Assembly (NCBI GenBank): GCA_006937955.1
Contig: SSNP01000045.1
Span: forward strand, 810,833-874,832
Direction: 5' to 3'
From: Pachypanchax playfairii
Lineage: Eukaryota; Chordata; Actinopteri; Cyprinodontiformes; Aplocheilidae
Length of the DNA: 64,000 nt
In this document: positions 12,556 to 24,919 of the stretch, one piece after another
How positions within the stretch are numbered: the first letter of the stretch is position 1
Layout of the letters: each line of letters starts with the position of its first letter
Program-made: the position numbers and the translations under genes
The notes under the pieces: generated by a model
Told to the model about the DNA's origin: nothing
Databases searched by the model: none
Seen by the model: the letters and a program-made list of their open reading frames with translations, nothing else

Positions 12556-13449
12556 CTCACAGAGATCTAATGAGAACAGTTCCAGAAACTTGTGATAAAT
12601 TAGTTTAACAAATCTTTCAAACACGTGTGAAACTCCAGCTACAGGAGGGTGAGGCCCTTTGAGGAAACAGAGAACCTTTGCGATCTTCTTCAGACATTTT
12701 GGAAACGTTTACTATTTGTCGCCAACAGCTACAGTCCAGTGAGACAAAGGCTTAAACTGAAAATCAGCCTTTCACACAGATCATAAATTCCTTTATCTCA
12801 GAAAAACAGAACAACTTTATAAAAGTAAACAAGCTGTTTCACTAGAATAACGCCTGATTGAGGGAGACGGATTTCCTAAAGGGAAATGAAATAATTAAAC
12901 TGGATTACTAATCCCAGAAGGTAACTTACATTGTTGCACTCTGTATTGTTGAAAATGTAATGATGAAATAAGAAAATAATTGAATGATGATTAGATATTA
13001 TGGGAGAATATTGCTCTGGGCTGGAGTGACCTGCAGTCTTTATTGCAGTGGATCAGGAAGATGACGACGTGCCGTGCTGCTCGGTGTGAGACACTGGAAC
13101 TGACTCTGACACACACACCAACTTCCTGATATTCTCAGTGTCTCCTTATCGACTCTCTTTTTCTATTTGTTTTGTTGGAGTTTTGCATGAAAATCAAGAG
13201 AAGATGTTATTGAAATTTAGTTCTTTACTTTCTCAGATGGATTTTAGTCTCAACAGTTTAAAGAGGAGAAGAAGACAGTGTTTACAGTTGATGCAACAAG
13301 CTGCCGCTAAAGCGTCTTTCTGGAGATTATTTAATTTACATAATTACTGTCCAAATCTGATTAGGATTGTAAAGAGCAGAGAGACTGTGTGTGAATGATG
13401 GATAGCACTAAGTGAATCCCTCCTGTATTCTCTTGTTACTGTTTGGGGA

Positions 13450-13720
13450 CAGGTGTCTCTAGCATTGACTCCAAACACGTCACCCGTCCATCACAAGACA
13501 GTTAGAGACCAACAGCTGTTCACGCTCACACTAAACACCAGTTTAGATGTAAATATGTCATCAGTTCCTCTAAGTTTTAGTTTTTGGGGAGAAAGCCAGA
13601 GTACCTGCACACAACCAGGAAGAATGCACGTACGTCACACAGAAAGGTCCCGGCCAGGAGTCGAACGTGTGACCTTCTTGTTTCAGGGCTAACCGGCTTC
13701 ACCACTATGCAGCCTTGATT
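13450..13720 (-). mobile_element. Degenerate fish SINE-type dispersed repeat
   Basis: On the minus strand it begins near 13715 with a ggctgcatagtggtgaagccggttagc-like head, then a caagaaggtcacacgttcgac block resembling the common fish repeat that starts ggcggcacggtggcgcagtggttagc. It continues past an insert to the cgtccatcacaagacag motif near 13485. Strongly diverged and internally rearranged. It contains no functional tRNA gene. A second, poorer head of the same type is at about 63585. Confidence 0.55.
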
Positions 13721-13805
13721 AATATGACATCAGTCTTTTTTATGTTAAAATGATGCTAAGCTGTTACATCTATATTTGTCCAACAAGCAGCAGCGTCCTA
13801 AATCT

Positions 13806-13819
13806 GTTGCCATGGGAAC
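13806..13819 (+). promoter_or_regulatory. RFX-type X-box palindrome 3
   Basis: GTTGCCATGGGAAC matches the same GTTNCCATGGNAAC pattern as the sites at 8387 and 8718, with one weaker half site. It lies in MED30 intron 3. Confidence 0.4.
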
Positions 13820-13989
13820 CACTTGTTTGTAAAACAAAGTGCTGTTTCACTACTTTTTACCAGTTTTTCATAGTAAAAAGTAACTGGTTTTATCTGAGTT
13901 TTAAAGTGCATCACTTCCCAAATATTTACTTTGTTTTATTACTTTCAAACTTTGTCTTTTTTTGTCATAGACACTAAACTTGTTCTTCC

Positions 13990-14220
13990 AGAATGGCTTT
14001 ATGTTATAAACTGTATATAAAACCTTGTATGTTTTCAACGTTTCTGGTTGTGATTGTTGTCCAGCCTGGCCAGCTGCGTGACAGCAGTGCGAGCAGCGAG
14101 CCTCGGGGAGTTAAAGCAGTCAGTCTGATCAGCAGAGTCGAGCTGCAGCGGGACATGGGAAGCAGATGTTTGCAGCCTGGCCACATCTGCTGCAGTTACT
14201 TCAGCCAGATAGGATGGTAG
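13990..14220. promoter_or_regulatory. CNE-like unique island
   Basis: High-complexity, relatively GC-rich sequence (around tgacagcagtgcgagcagcgagcc) without stops in several frames but with no recognisable protein. It is followed by a GA-rich tract to about 14300. It could be a conserved non-coding element; that is inference from composition only. Confidence 0.3.
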
Positions 14221-14300
14221 TGGATGAGAGGGGATGATTGGGATGAGGGTGAGGAGGTAGCAAACAGAGAGAGACAGAGAGAGAGAAAGTCGAGGAGATA
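14220..14300. repeat. GA-rich low-complexity tract
   Basis: Runs of gagaggggatga and gagagagacagagagagag. They produce a 127-codon minus-strand frame (14035-14418) rich in Leu/Ser that is not a gene. Confidence 0.6.
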
Positions 14301-15249
14301 ACAGCAGGGAGGGATCTAAATGCCAGAGAGATCTTACCATGAAAAGGCAGATGGAGTGGAGAATGAAATATTTGTGACAGAGGGGGTTAAAAAAGAGAGA
14401 CGAGTGAAAAGAAAGCATTCTGTTTGTATGAAGGCAGAAACAGAAATGTGGGAAAAGGATCTGAAAGATGGATGGATGGCCAAACAGATAGCCATGTTGT
14501 CAGAGGGAGTTGATTTGTGAAGTGGAGGGTAAAGGACAAAGAAAACACTGAATAGAGATAAGAAATTCAAATTCTTTGAGCTGCATTTCAAATTATTTTG
14601 AAGCAGCAGTAAAAAATATCAGACTTTTTTTGATGTGGAGGAAGAAAACTGATGAACTGATAGACACCTGTAGATGTTCTGCATGAAGCTGTTTCCATTC
14701 AGATAGTGTCTCCTAAAGGTAATAAATAAATTCAGCCGAATCATAGAAAGTTAGATTCCTTCTGTAACCGATTGCTGACAGAGTGAGAAGATTGATGCAC
14801 AAGTAAATAGATAAGTCAGAGCACGCTGCAGACCCTCCAGCTGAGATGTCAAGGTGGTTTAACTTCAAGCATCACCTCAAAAATACTGAAAGTAGATACT
14901 TTTTTTTTTTTAAACTGACTTCTGTCAAGATCCAAATTCACTCAACTTATAAACATTGATATACTGTGTCTTCAGAGGAAAGAGTGAAAGATTGTAAAAA
15001 TAAGACTCTTGTACCAAGATTTTGTTCGTTATTGTGAAAATCCAAAACTCCTGGAATCTCAGCTTCTTGTTTTGTCTGCAAAGATGGGACAGAATAATAA
15101 TTTAATTTCATGATACTGACTCTATCTGTAGCTGTCACTTCCTCATTCCTCATAACCTCAGGACAGAAGCCCCTCCCCCAAGCCGTGAACAGGTAGTAGT
15201 CTTAAAGATCAGCATATGGTGAAGAGGTAGTAGCAGAGGGGCGGCGAGA

Positions 15250-15730
15250 GGAGGGGCAGATAAATGACTACTTCATGGTAATGTCTGGCTGCTTTATGAG
15301 GCATCCTGGTTGTGAGTGATAGCCTCGCTCTCGTTATCTGTCGATTGGGGTAATTGCTGTTTGTCGGAGTCGGGCTGATGGATGGTGATGCAATCTGCCT
15401 GGAGTTGGGAAGGATGGCGGGGCCAGGCATTCCTCATCATCCTCCACAAGTGTCTTTACCATGAAGCGTGCGATGTGACAGTATCTGTTTTAATTTAAGT
15501 CTGTAAACTCGAGTGTGCTTGACTGTGATTGTCTGGCTTTTTGACCACATTCCCTGCATTTTGTTTCTGTAATGCATATTCAGTGTAGTGCAAACGTTGT
15601 GCATAACGAGGTGAAGTAAGTGGGAGCGTGTGTGAAAATGATTTTGCATAAATGTTTTGGATTCATTAGCCATAATCCGGTGGTGCTTAATGTGTTCGTC
15701 TCTCATCCGCAGACCTCTGGTGTCAAAAGA
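15250..15730. promoter_or_regulatory. Candidate conserved non-coding element
   Basis: Unique, balanced-composition sequence with several homeodomain/POU-like words (gtaattgct, tgcatattca, ttgcataaat, cattagccataat). It contains no repeat that I recognise and no coding exon. It contrasts with the surrounding AT-rich intron. The call is by eye; a cross-species alignment is needed. Confidence 0.35.
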
Positions 15731-16011
15731 CTGTGATTGTGCATAGAAATTCAGTCTTCTGCGTTATTCGGCTCCAACAAAACAAAAAACTGATTCTTTG
15801 CCACTCAAGTGACCAAAAATGACTGTGTTGTATTACTTGTCACACACCAAATAATGAAAGGAAACACAGAGTGTAGACAAATAAATGAGCCTGCCACATT
15901 TTTCACCGAGTGCTAATTTGGGCTCAGCTTTGTGTTTTGAGTAGCTTCAGTTTTTGTCAGCTGTCTGTAGCATGTGCTGTCCAAGTCAGAGGGGATCGGC
16001 CTCCTTTCTGC

Positions 16012-16056
16012 CTGACTGACTGACTGACTGACTGACTGACTGACTGACTGACTGAC
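16012..16056 (+). repeat. (CTGA)n microsatellite, ~11 units
   Basis: Eleven uninterrupted ctga units, followed by a cggccggctggctc transition. Confidence 0.95.
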
Positions 16057-16084
16057 CGGCCGGCTGGCTCACTGTCTGGCTGAC

Positions 16085-17170
16085 TGATGGTGCATTTTGC
16101 AGAATGGAGGAAGGATGATTCATAGTGGCTCTCTGGACTGCTTGATAATCATTCTATCTGGGGCGTGGGACAGGCTGTCTTGTCAGTAGCACATCACTCA
16201 TCATTTGTTCTCTTCTTACATCCCTTCCATCCTCCGTCTCTCCATCCTTCTATCTATCGGTCCCAGAGGCGTTGGAGATTACCCCCTCACACCCTGCAGG
16301 GGGGATGTTTATGCCAGACCTGTGCGGCATGGCAGAGCCTCTCAGTTTTCAGAGCTCCACCTGCCTCCCCTGCCCCACCCCTGTGCTGCTGCCTGCCACT
16401 GCCACTCGCTTCGCGTTTGATTTAATACCAGCCTAAGTGTGAATAAATTCCTGTCACAGCCCATTAAGGAGGCCTTGGAGAGATCTCGCCTGTTATTAAT
16501 TCTCCACAGCTCCTCTCTTCCCTCTTTTAGTTACTATCTCTCCTGTTCTGCTGCTGCTGCTCTTGCGCCTGTCTCCCCCTTCACCCTCCTTACCCTCCTC
16601 ATCCTCCTCTTCTCACTGCACACTGCCTTGCTTTTTTAATACCTTGTTAATTACCGTGCCTGTCCCCTTTATTCAAATGAGAAAAGAAAGAAATTAAAAG
16701 CAAGAGGTTGTTTATAATTTCAAACAGAGCCGACATCCAGTGTCTGGCTCGGCTCTTCTCTCCTCTTCAGACTCGGGTGCTGTTGGCCCCGCATGTATAA
16801 TGATTTTCAGCTGGCGGTTAGTTTTATCTGAATGGCAGACAGGGTGACTGTCGAGGCTTGATGATAAACAAGGGAGGAGAGAAGGATGCCACTTGTTTCT
16901 CTCCTTCTGCTCCTCCCTTCTTCCTCCCTCTTCACCTCTCTTACCTTCTCCCTGTCGTCCCTGCCTCCTTCCCTTTATCACCTCTTTCCCATCGTCCACC
17001 GCTGTGATCAGGGTCCAGAATTAGTAGGCAGCACACAGCAGGTGCTCGTACTTCTGTCTTATTAGCAACCACATATGTGGCCCATTAGGGGCTCTTTGTA
17101 TGCCAAAAGCTTTTTAATTGTTTAGTCGGGGTCAGAGGGCCACTGTAGCTGCAGGGCTCTTCTGAGGAAG
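16085..17170. promoter_or_regulatory. Candidate conserved non-coding cluster
   Basis: A long unique stretch with dense blocks typical of vertebrate enhancers: around 16435-16500 (taagtgtgaataaattcctg, cccattaaggaggcc), 16650-16870 (ttattcaaatgaga, catgtataatgatttt, ggcggttagttttat) and 17020-17160 (cttattagcaacc, gctttttaattgttta). CT-rich spacers separate the blocks. No exon structure is seen; open frames inside are low-complexity. Confidence 0.45.
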
Positions 17171-20100
17171 GTATTGGGGCCATTTTATTTTTTCTTTTAG
17201 AATAATATTTTTTTACCACTTTGCTTTCAGTGTTAAGTTTAGTTCCAATTAATTCTGCTTTGTGTTATTTTGTATAAGGAATGTGTAAACCGTTAGAGGT
17301 TACAGCTCTCTGACTGTGTTACAGTTTTTAAGGTTTTTGTTTTTGCACAAAGAGAATTTTATTTGGCTGCTTTATGCACATAGTTTCTTCTTGATGATGC
17401 AGGTCACATACAGGTCTCAAACAGGAAATCTTTGAGTTTGAACAAGGTGTTTTAATGTTTGAAAGTGTTTTTGTTTTGGATAAAGAACCTCTAACAGCTT
17501 GTCAGTGCGGCTCATTCTTATTAATTGCTGCCTGATGTAAAAGTTTGCTTTTTAGGGATAAAATCAAATGTTTTTTCCTTTAACGAAGGTGACTCCTCAA
17601 GCTTGATTATTCCTCTGAATTTGCACATTTTATCTGTAGTTTATTTTTATTTACACTGTTTTAAAAAGACTTAGAGCAGTCGGTCTTTCCTCAGAGACTC
17701 ACTTCATTTCTTATAGAATCCTTATTAAATAAATTTAAATGTAGGTTATTTATTGAAAGACTTTAATTCTAACAGACAGATTTATGCACAATACAAAGTT
17801 TATTTTTTGGAACCTTTTTGCTTATTTTTTACTTTATGTGATAAAGTCAAATCTTAACTGTAATACACTGTGTATGTGTGCAGCTAAATTCTACAGTTTG
17901 ACTGCGATGGTACGCAGACACAGTTGATAAGACTAAGATTATCTGTGCGACACTTTACAGTGAATAAATATCTGAGGACGCTTTCAGATGTGAATCTGAT
18001 CACATGACGTTTGGATGATTAACAATCACACTGTGATACTCTGAAGAAATAAAATAATTATCTAAAATAATAAAGTTTGATTTCAGGTTTCAGGTTTTTT
18101 TGAAGATGGCTGTAAAAATAGAAACGTACCAGATATGACAATATTTATAATACATTTTTCTAAAGGATCTAAAGTTTTGTTGCTCATAAGTAATTTGTAT
18201 TAAACTCCAGGATTCTGTGTGTACATTGTACCAAATATACCTGAATATATTCTGATGTTTGAGGACGGCATGCAGCCAGTTTCATATTGTCATAAACAAA
18301 CAGAAGATAAAATAACGTCATCACAGTCAGTGATTTTTGTTCTCAGTATGTGCAAAAAAAACCAAACAAAAATCACAGTAGAGATGAAACCACGTGTCTC
18401 AGTTCCAGCAGATGAGCAACATGCTGTAAATTTAATATATATATTTATTATAGATGTAAACAAGGTACCTCCATTATATTCTATTTTAAATTTTAACCGC
18501 TGGTTGAATAAATTTTGGAGCATGTCAAACCATTTCTGCAGGTTTATAATCCATGATTTAAAGCGTCTGTGACTCACTCAGGTCTCAATAAAACATTTAG
18601 AAGCTTTATAACTTTGTTAAACAAAACATGGTGCAGATTTGTTGTTTTACACCATTAATATGAATTTTTATAATTTCTGTAAACAACATGACCTGCAATC
18701 GAATTCTGCACAGAAAAAAATGCAGCAACGTTCTCAAAGAGCGATCTAGATATCCTCTTTTCTGAGTGTCTCACTGTTAACACACGAAGTTCTGAGTATG
18801 TGAATATTATAAATTAAAAGCAACTGGAGTTTGAAATTATCGACTCGTCTCAGATTAACAGGATTGCACGCAGGTCGCGATCTGACATTATTAACTCTAT
18901 GACAGATTTCTTGGTGGATCTTGTTCTTTTTTTCTTTCTCTCCTCCTTCTGTTCTGAAGTGTGTATCTGTAACATTCTTTTACATCTACGATGACACTGA
19001 GACTGACTGTGTTTGAGCTGCAGAACTAGAAGCCTGTGGAACCGATTTCAGCTCTTATACAACTGTGAGCATTCTAACAGGTTCTCTTCATGTTGTTGCT
19101 TCTTCTGAGTCGATTTCTCATTCAGTAACAGACAAACACTCAGAAACGACATATTCTGAGATTCTTTTTGCAGCTCTATATGGTTTTATAAGTTATTCCC
19201 ATTTTACTGTTAGGTTTTTAAAATAACTACCTGATTTGAGGATTTCTGCTGTAACAGCCTAAAAGCATCTTGCATCAGCTGAAAACCTGCTCTGTTTTGT
19301 TTTGCTTCAAACTGTGTCATCAAAGCTGCTCAACAGAAATCCGAATATTTGAGAGTGAGAAAGTGTTTCGTTTGTATCTGAAGTGTGTTTGAGTTTAGAT
19401 GAGGCACATTTAACTGTCCGACTTGTTTCTCAGCTCAGAGCTAAGTAAACATTTTCTCTGGAAGCTTTACTTTGGAATCACCTTCCTTTTATCACAGTAG
19501 AAATCTGTGTTCTCGTCTCTTTTTCCTCTGTTTGCTGCTGCATTCTTTTTTTAAACGATAGCGGTAATTAGAAGCTGTATTACTGTGGAAGACGTGCTGC
19601 GGGAGAGCTGATTTAAGTGTGTGACCAATTGTTCCAATTAATCACAAGATGATGTTTGAAGAACTGCTGTTCGCTCCTGAGGAACTTTTTAATCAGAGGT
19701 GCACATAAGGAGCACGCAAACATATAAAACAGTTTCTGTAATAACGGAAATTAAAATACGCCTCAGAAGTCTTGAGTTACAATTCATTTCTTTATATTCT
19801 GCTTCCATGCAGCCAGACTTTCCTGCAACCTTTGACCCTTCATCAACTTTCTTAATTCATCTCAGTTTAGAGTGAAAATATTTTGAATCCAGACTGTCCA
19901 AACTTCTCCACACCTCCTCCGTCTAACCTGTGATTGGATTGTTGTTGCATGTGAAGTTCTCTGACATTATGTATAAAGTTCAGGAATCATGTAAACATTC
20001 TCTCTTCTGTTGAAGAGTTCATGTGAATCACATGGTAAAACGTTTCTCTGTATTTGGACAGCAGTACTTTGTGAATACTGTGATACTTTCGTCTCCTTGT

Positions 20101-21379
20101 TGAATTTTCCCTTCAGCACAAACTGTTCTTGTCATTTAAAGAGCTTTTATAAAAGTGAACGCCGACAGCTTGACAGTGATTAAAGGGTTAAACGGTCTCC
20201 ATCAAGACTTTTAAAGTCTTTCGTTGTTTTCTCTAAACTTCAGCAGTTTTTTCCTCATTTTTCAGTTTTATATCTAGAAACTTTTCATAACTCCGCTGAC
20301 TTATTCAGATGTACAAAAGGTCCTAAAATAAAGAAACGAATCAGCGTTAAGTCGACACAACAGTAAGTTTGTTATTATAAACCAGATGTTTAAGCACGTT
20401 GTAACCAGCATCTGTATGTCAGCCCTAACTAACTCTAGTTTATTTTATAGGGGAAAAAAAACCACATTTTGAAATACAGAAAACAGTGTTTTAGTTTGAA
20501 CAAGTTTACTTAAAGGGGTATTAGTAGAAAACTTGATATGGAGTTGATCATAAAGCATGAAACATCTGGACATAGTGTCATTTACAAGAGCTGAACTGAA
20601 CAAGAGATCAAAAGCAGCTAAATAAACTACTAAAACTATTCCAAACTCTTAAAAACTCTCCAAAACCTTCAGAACGGCAGAAGAACGACTGATCAAGAAG
20701 AAGAGATCAGGAAAGTTCGGCTCCTCAGAAGCAAAAACAAAGTGTAGAACTGGAGTTCTTTATTATTAGAAGAATCAAACTGAGATCTGAAAGAATTAGA
20801 GACCAAATAAATAAATCATGTTAAACAAGTAGGATAAATCTGCTTCTTCTCACAGAAGCTGCTGCCGTCAGGGAGTCCATCAAGTTCTGTGTGTGTGTAC
20901 AAGCGTCTTAAATCCACTGTTTGTACAAAACAGACGACATGTAATAGAACAAAATAACAGTATAAAAGATTTGTTTGAAACAGGAACTGAAAAGGTTCTT
21001 TGAAAACCACGAGAGTTGTTCAAAAGTACCAGTTTCTGCTACCTTTTGTTAAATGATGCTCGTTTGGTCGATGCTTGTAAATCTTAAGATTTGATTTAAT
21101 TGGTCTTTTGATTATAACGTTCAGTTGTAGCCTCATCTTTTGTTTTGTTGCCACAATGAACAGCTAATTTCAGCAATCCAACCTTTAATAATCTCATAAT
21201 CAAAGTTGATAAATATTTATATTTGTTTATTACTTGATTTGAAAATCTGGTTACAGTTTGGGATATTTTCCTACCAAGTAACCAGGACTTCAGGTTTCAG
21301 AACAACAGGACTTGTTAGTCTTCTGCAGTTTTTAAAGACCAACATGGGAAGATCTGACAGTCTGGAGCAACAATCAAGC

Positions 21380-21880
21380 TAATTACCTCCACAAGGGGTT
21401 TGTTAGTTTATCTGGTAGCAGAAAGTTCTGGATGGATATTGATGAAATTTGAAGGAAAGGTCAGAAATGGTCCAAAGAAGTGATCAGATTTTGGGGGGAA
21501 TCCAAATCACCATCTGGATCCAGGAATGTTTTTATGATTCTTCATTGTTGTGAGATAGAGCTGTTTTTAGCATATCTGCATGTAACTTCAAAATAAATAG
21601 TCAAAATATACAGGGTGAGTTCCCAACAGGTTCTACATGACACCAATGATGGATCAAGGATTGATCTGGATTCCAGATTCTCTGATCCAGAAAAGAGAAA
21701 AACAGGGAACCTTCAGATTTTTTTTTATCACTACAAGAACGAATGATGGTATAAACCTGCAACAAACACCAAAAGATAGTCGAGACACTGGAATCAGACG
21801 TGTGTTGATGGATTTGATGTTCCCTCAAAAGTATTTTATCCAGATGTTGGTCTATAACAGTCTGGATTTCAGTTTATAGG
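21380..21880 (+). mobile_element. Old dispersed fish repeat
   Basis: The opening attacctccacaaggggttt, the ggatggatattgatgaaatttg and aatccaaatcaccatctgga blocks, and gtgagatagagctgtttttagcat follow the order of a very common fish repeat that begins ttacctccgcgaagg and has a gatccggatcac core. It is strongly diverged. The 3' half (21600-21880) may be unrelated flank. Recognition is from memory. Confidence 0.5.
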
Positions 21881-22109
21881 AACATTTTAACTGTAGAATG
21901 ATGATATCGAGTTGACCGTGTAATAAGTTTGTTTTATTATTCTTTGACTCTGAGCGGCTCAACCTGTAGATTTTAGCTCTTCAATAGGTTCTCAGATTAA
22001 TATAAAGAATTTATTATAAAAACCAGTAGTTTGTGATTTGGATTCAGTTTCTGAACAAACTGCTGTATTTGAACTAACTTTGTGTTTCTGTCAGCAAAAG
22101 TCTGACGTG

Positions 22110-22740
22110 TTTACGTCCCTCTCCCACCCGGTTAATATGTTCTGCAAACTGTTCATGATTAAACCACTTCATAACTACCCAAAACTCCATCAGTCGTGCT
22201 GTTATACTTTTGACTCTGGGTTATTAGTGGTGGGAACTAAATTGCAGAGGAAGCCTAATCAATATGACTACCTGTTAGCTGAGAGCAGGCGGGTGACCGG
22301 CCCCGGGTACTAAATCGATGGCAACTATTCTGCAACAGTGGGCTGACACTGCAAGCTTTCCACCTCGATGCTGAAGACGTATTGAAAGAAGCCCTTTGGT
22401 AGCTGAACACTGGGATGACAACATGACTATTGTATTTCTGCCACTGCTGGAAGAGAAAGCTTTTATCTGCTTTCAGAGCCCCTTTAAAGACTTCATTCCC
22501 CTGGGAAAGTCAATGCCAAACACTGAACAATCTGTCTTTTAAACCCTGCTCTTGAGTAAAAGCCATAAAGTTTACAAAGTCAATTAAAGCTTTTTTAAAC
22601 TGATGTCAGGCAAATTAAAGCTGCTTGGCCCGGTTCCCTGCGGATGTACTGTCAGATGGTAAAGTTGGACCGATTTAGCATCATGGGGTTCCCCAGACGG
22701 GGCAGAGAGCCGTAAGCAGCTTATTACCACAAACTCACGT
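22110..22740. promoter_or_regulatory. Candidate conserved non-coding element
   Basis: Unique, complex sequence in an AT-rich intron. Blocks such as ataaagtttacaaagtcaat, aaattaaagctgcttggccc and ggaccgatttagcatcatgg look constrained. It contains no plausible exon: the 91-codon frame at 22038-22313 has no recognisable domain and ends inside the block. Confidence 0.4.
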
Positions 22741-23689
22741 CTTTTTTTTACTCATTTTCTCTGTGTGGTATTTTTTACGTGACCTTTTACTTCCATTGTA
22801 TGTTTTTACTGCAAATACTTTAAACTTAGATCTGAAAGATGTTTATTCTCATTTCACTATTAAAATCATGTGCAGGAAGTAATTTGATAGAACTTCCAGG
22901 AGCTCAGTCTGATTATGAAACAAAATGTTTCTTTTCATAATCTGAACAAAACCTTGTTTTTTCTGCTAATTTATGTTGAAAAATATCACTTAAATCACTG
23001 AAATTGCATTTTAACGTTGTCTTTGAAAGCATTTAAAGTTCTCACTTCAAACAGTGACTGAACTTTAACATAATGAATCAGCTGTTTTTATGATTTACTT
23101 AAGAATCAGACAGAAATCTTGTTTTTCATGTTTAACTCATCGAGCTTTAAATCTGCACGCAAATGTTTTGCAGATTTAATTTCTTTCTTTATTAAAACAT
23201 AAAAAATACTTAGTTATTTTCAATACACACAATGAATTTAGGAGATAAAATCTAAAGAAAATAAATATATTTATAGAATAAGTTGTTTGCATTTAATTTC
23301 TCATCCTTCTGCAAATAAAATAATGTTTAAACACAGGATAAAATAGGATTAAAATAATTATTCAAACCGAAATGATCATGTTTTATTATGAGATAAGACT
23401 TTTAAACAGGAGTGATTTATTTGTCATTTCCTCATTTTCTGGACCAAACAGCAGGAAATCAGAATCTTTATAAATCCAGCTGAAATGCATCTTTCTGTTG
23501 CTGAAGTTTGCTGAACATACTTGTAGTGATTGATTATTTCAGGCGTTTGTCCAAGAGATGCAATAAATATTAAACCGTAAATGTGCTGAATGAATATTAT
23601 AAGATCTGGGTGAGATTTTATCCTCGTCAACTTAACGACTTCATGCAGAAATTAAAGCAGTTATTAATTATGGAGTCTGACAGCATCTT

Positions 23690-23830
23690 GCAGCAGACAC
23701 ACCCATTAAAAATGGAAACCCCCTGAGTTTGTCTTGTCCTAATTTTTCTTCCTAATAGGGAGCTGCTTTTCCTTGAGGACTTTCACCATTTCTACATAAT
23801 TTAGTGGCTTCTAGTTTCTGGATAAAAAAT
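23690..23830. promoter_or_regulatory. Small CNE-like block
   Basis: A short unique block (around cagcagacacacccattaaa and cataatttagtggcttctag) flanked by AT-rich sequence. Low confidence; composition only. Confidence 0.2.
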
Positions 23831-24919
23831 AAAAGAACCTTTCCACTAAACTGAGGCTGATTTCCAAGTCTTTGTCACATTTATTCTGAACCACAGGGTT
23901 TAACGAAATTTTGCTCAGATATTGAACCTCGCTGTGTGAAGTCAGCCAGGAGATCTGCTGTGAATTATGTGGAGAACACGTCTGTTAGTAAAGTGATGGA
24001 GGATTCGGGTGTGTAGATTTTTCATGTGTGACCCAATAGTCTGACAGAGGTTGTGTGTTATAGAAATCTGCACATGCTCCTTTTATTTCCAGCTCTGCTC
24101 CTGTTTTTCATTTAAAGCATATGTTCTCTGACTTTGACCTTCTCCGAGTTGTTTTTGTTCCGAATCCAGAACCATCAAGTCGCTCTTCAGTCTTTTACAG
24201 AAGAATAAATGAAGGTTGTTGGATCCACTAGAGAAGCTTTGATTCGGTTCTGCCAAACTTGCCATCTGTGGAGTTGGTTGTGTTTGTCGTGTCAGATGGA
24301 GGATCAAATTCAGCCTTTTCCGCTCTGGTTTATGTTCTAATGGAGGACTGCCACCAAATTCTGTTTCAAAAAACACTCGTCTGGAGCTCGTTGCTGCTTT
24401 TCTTTAACTTCATTTGTCTAGAATTGACGGTTTTACAGTGATGTGTTTTTTTTCTGCAGAGCTTCAGTAATAAGAGGAAACAAAGTCCGTGTCCGTCTTC
24501 ACCTCTTTGTTAGCGCTGCACCATCATCATTATGAGTAGTTAAAGTCTCACATTGTGATTTAAACAATGGCGTCAGCTTATTTATGTTTCCTGGCATGAA
24601 CTCACGAGTCGACATCATTTACTCGCTGATGTATGTAGCAGAACTACAAGTGAAAGAGTTTACGTACCACATTAAAGGACATGTTTATTAGCAGGAGCGT
24701 GCACCGGACGCCTCCTTCAGATTCTGCAGGAAGAGGGAAAAATAAACGTGTCCAGGTCAAGCTCCAGCACGCCGATAAGAGGTGGAGCAGCGAAGATCAG
24801 AGCCGTGTGTCGGACTTCTTCAGACCTTCAACATGATGTTTGGTAAACTGCATGAAAACTGAAACAAAACAGATTATTTAACTGTTTGAGAAATAAAGAG
24901 CAGAATGAATCAATGAGGG

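Noticed and set aside
18219..18577. Frames of 117 (+) and 95 (-) codons overlapping each other
   Set aside because: Mutually antisense in AT-rich sequence, low conservation character, no recognisable motif.
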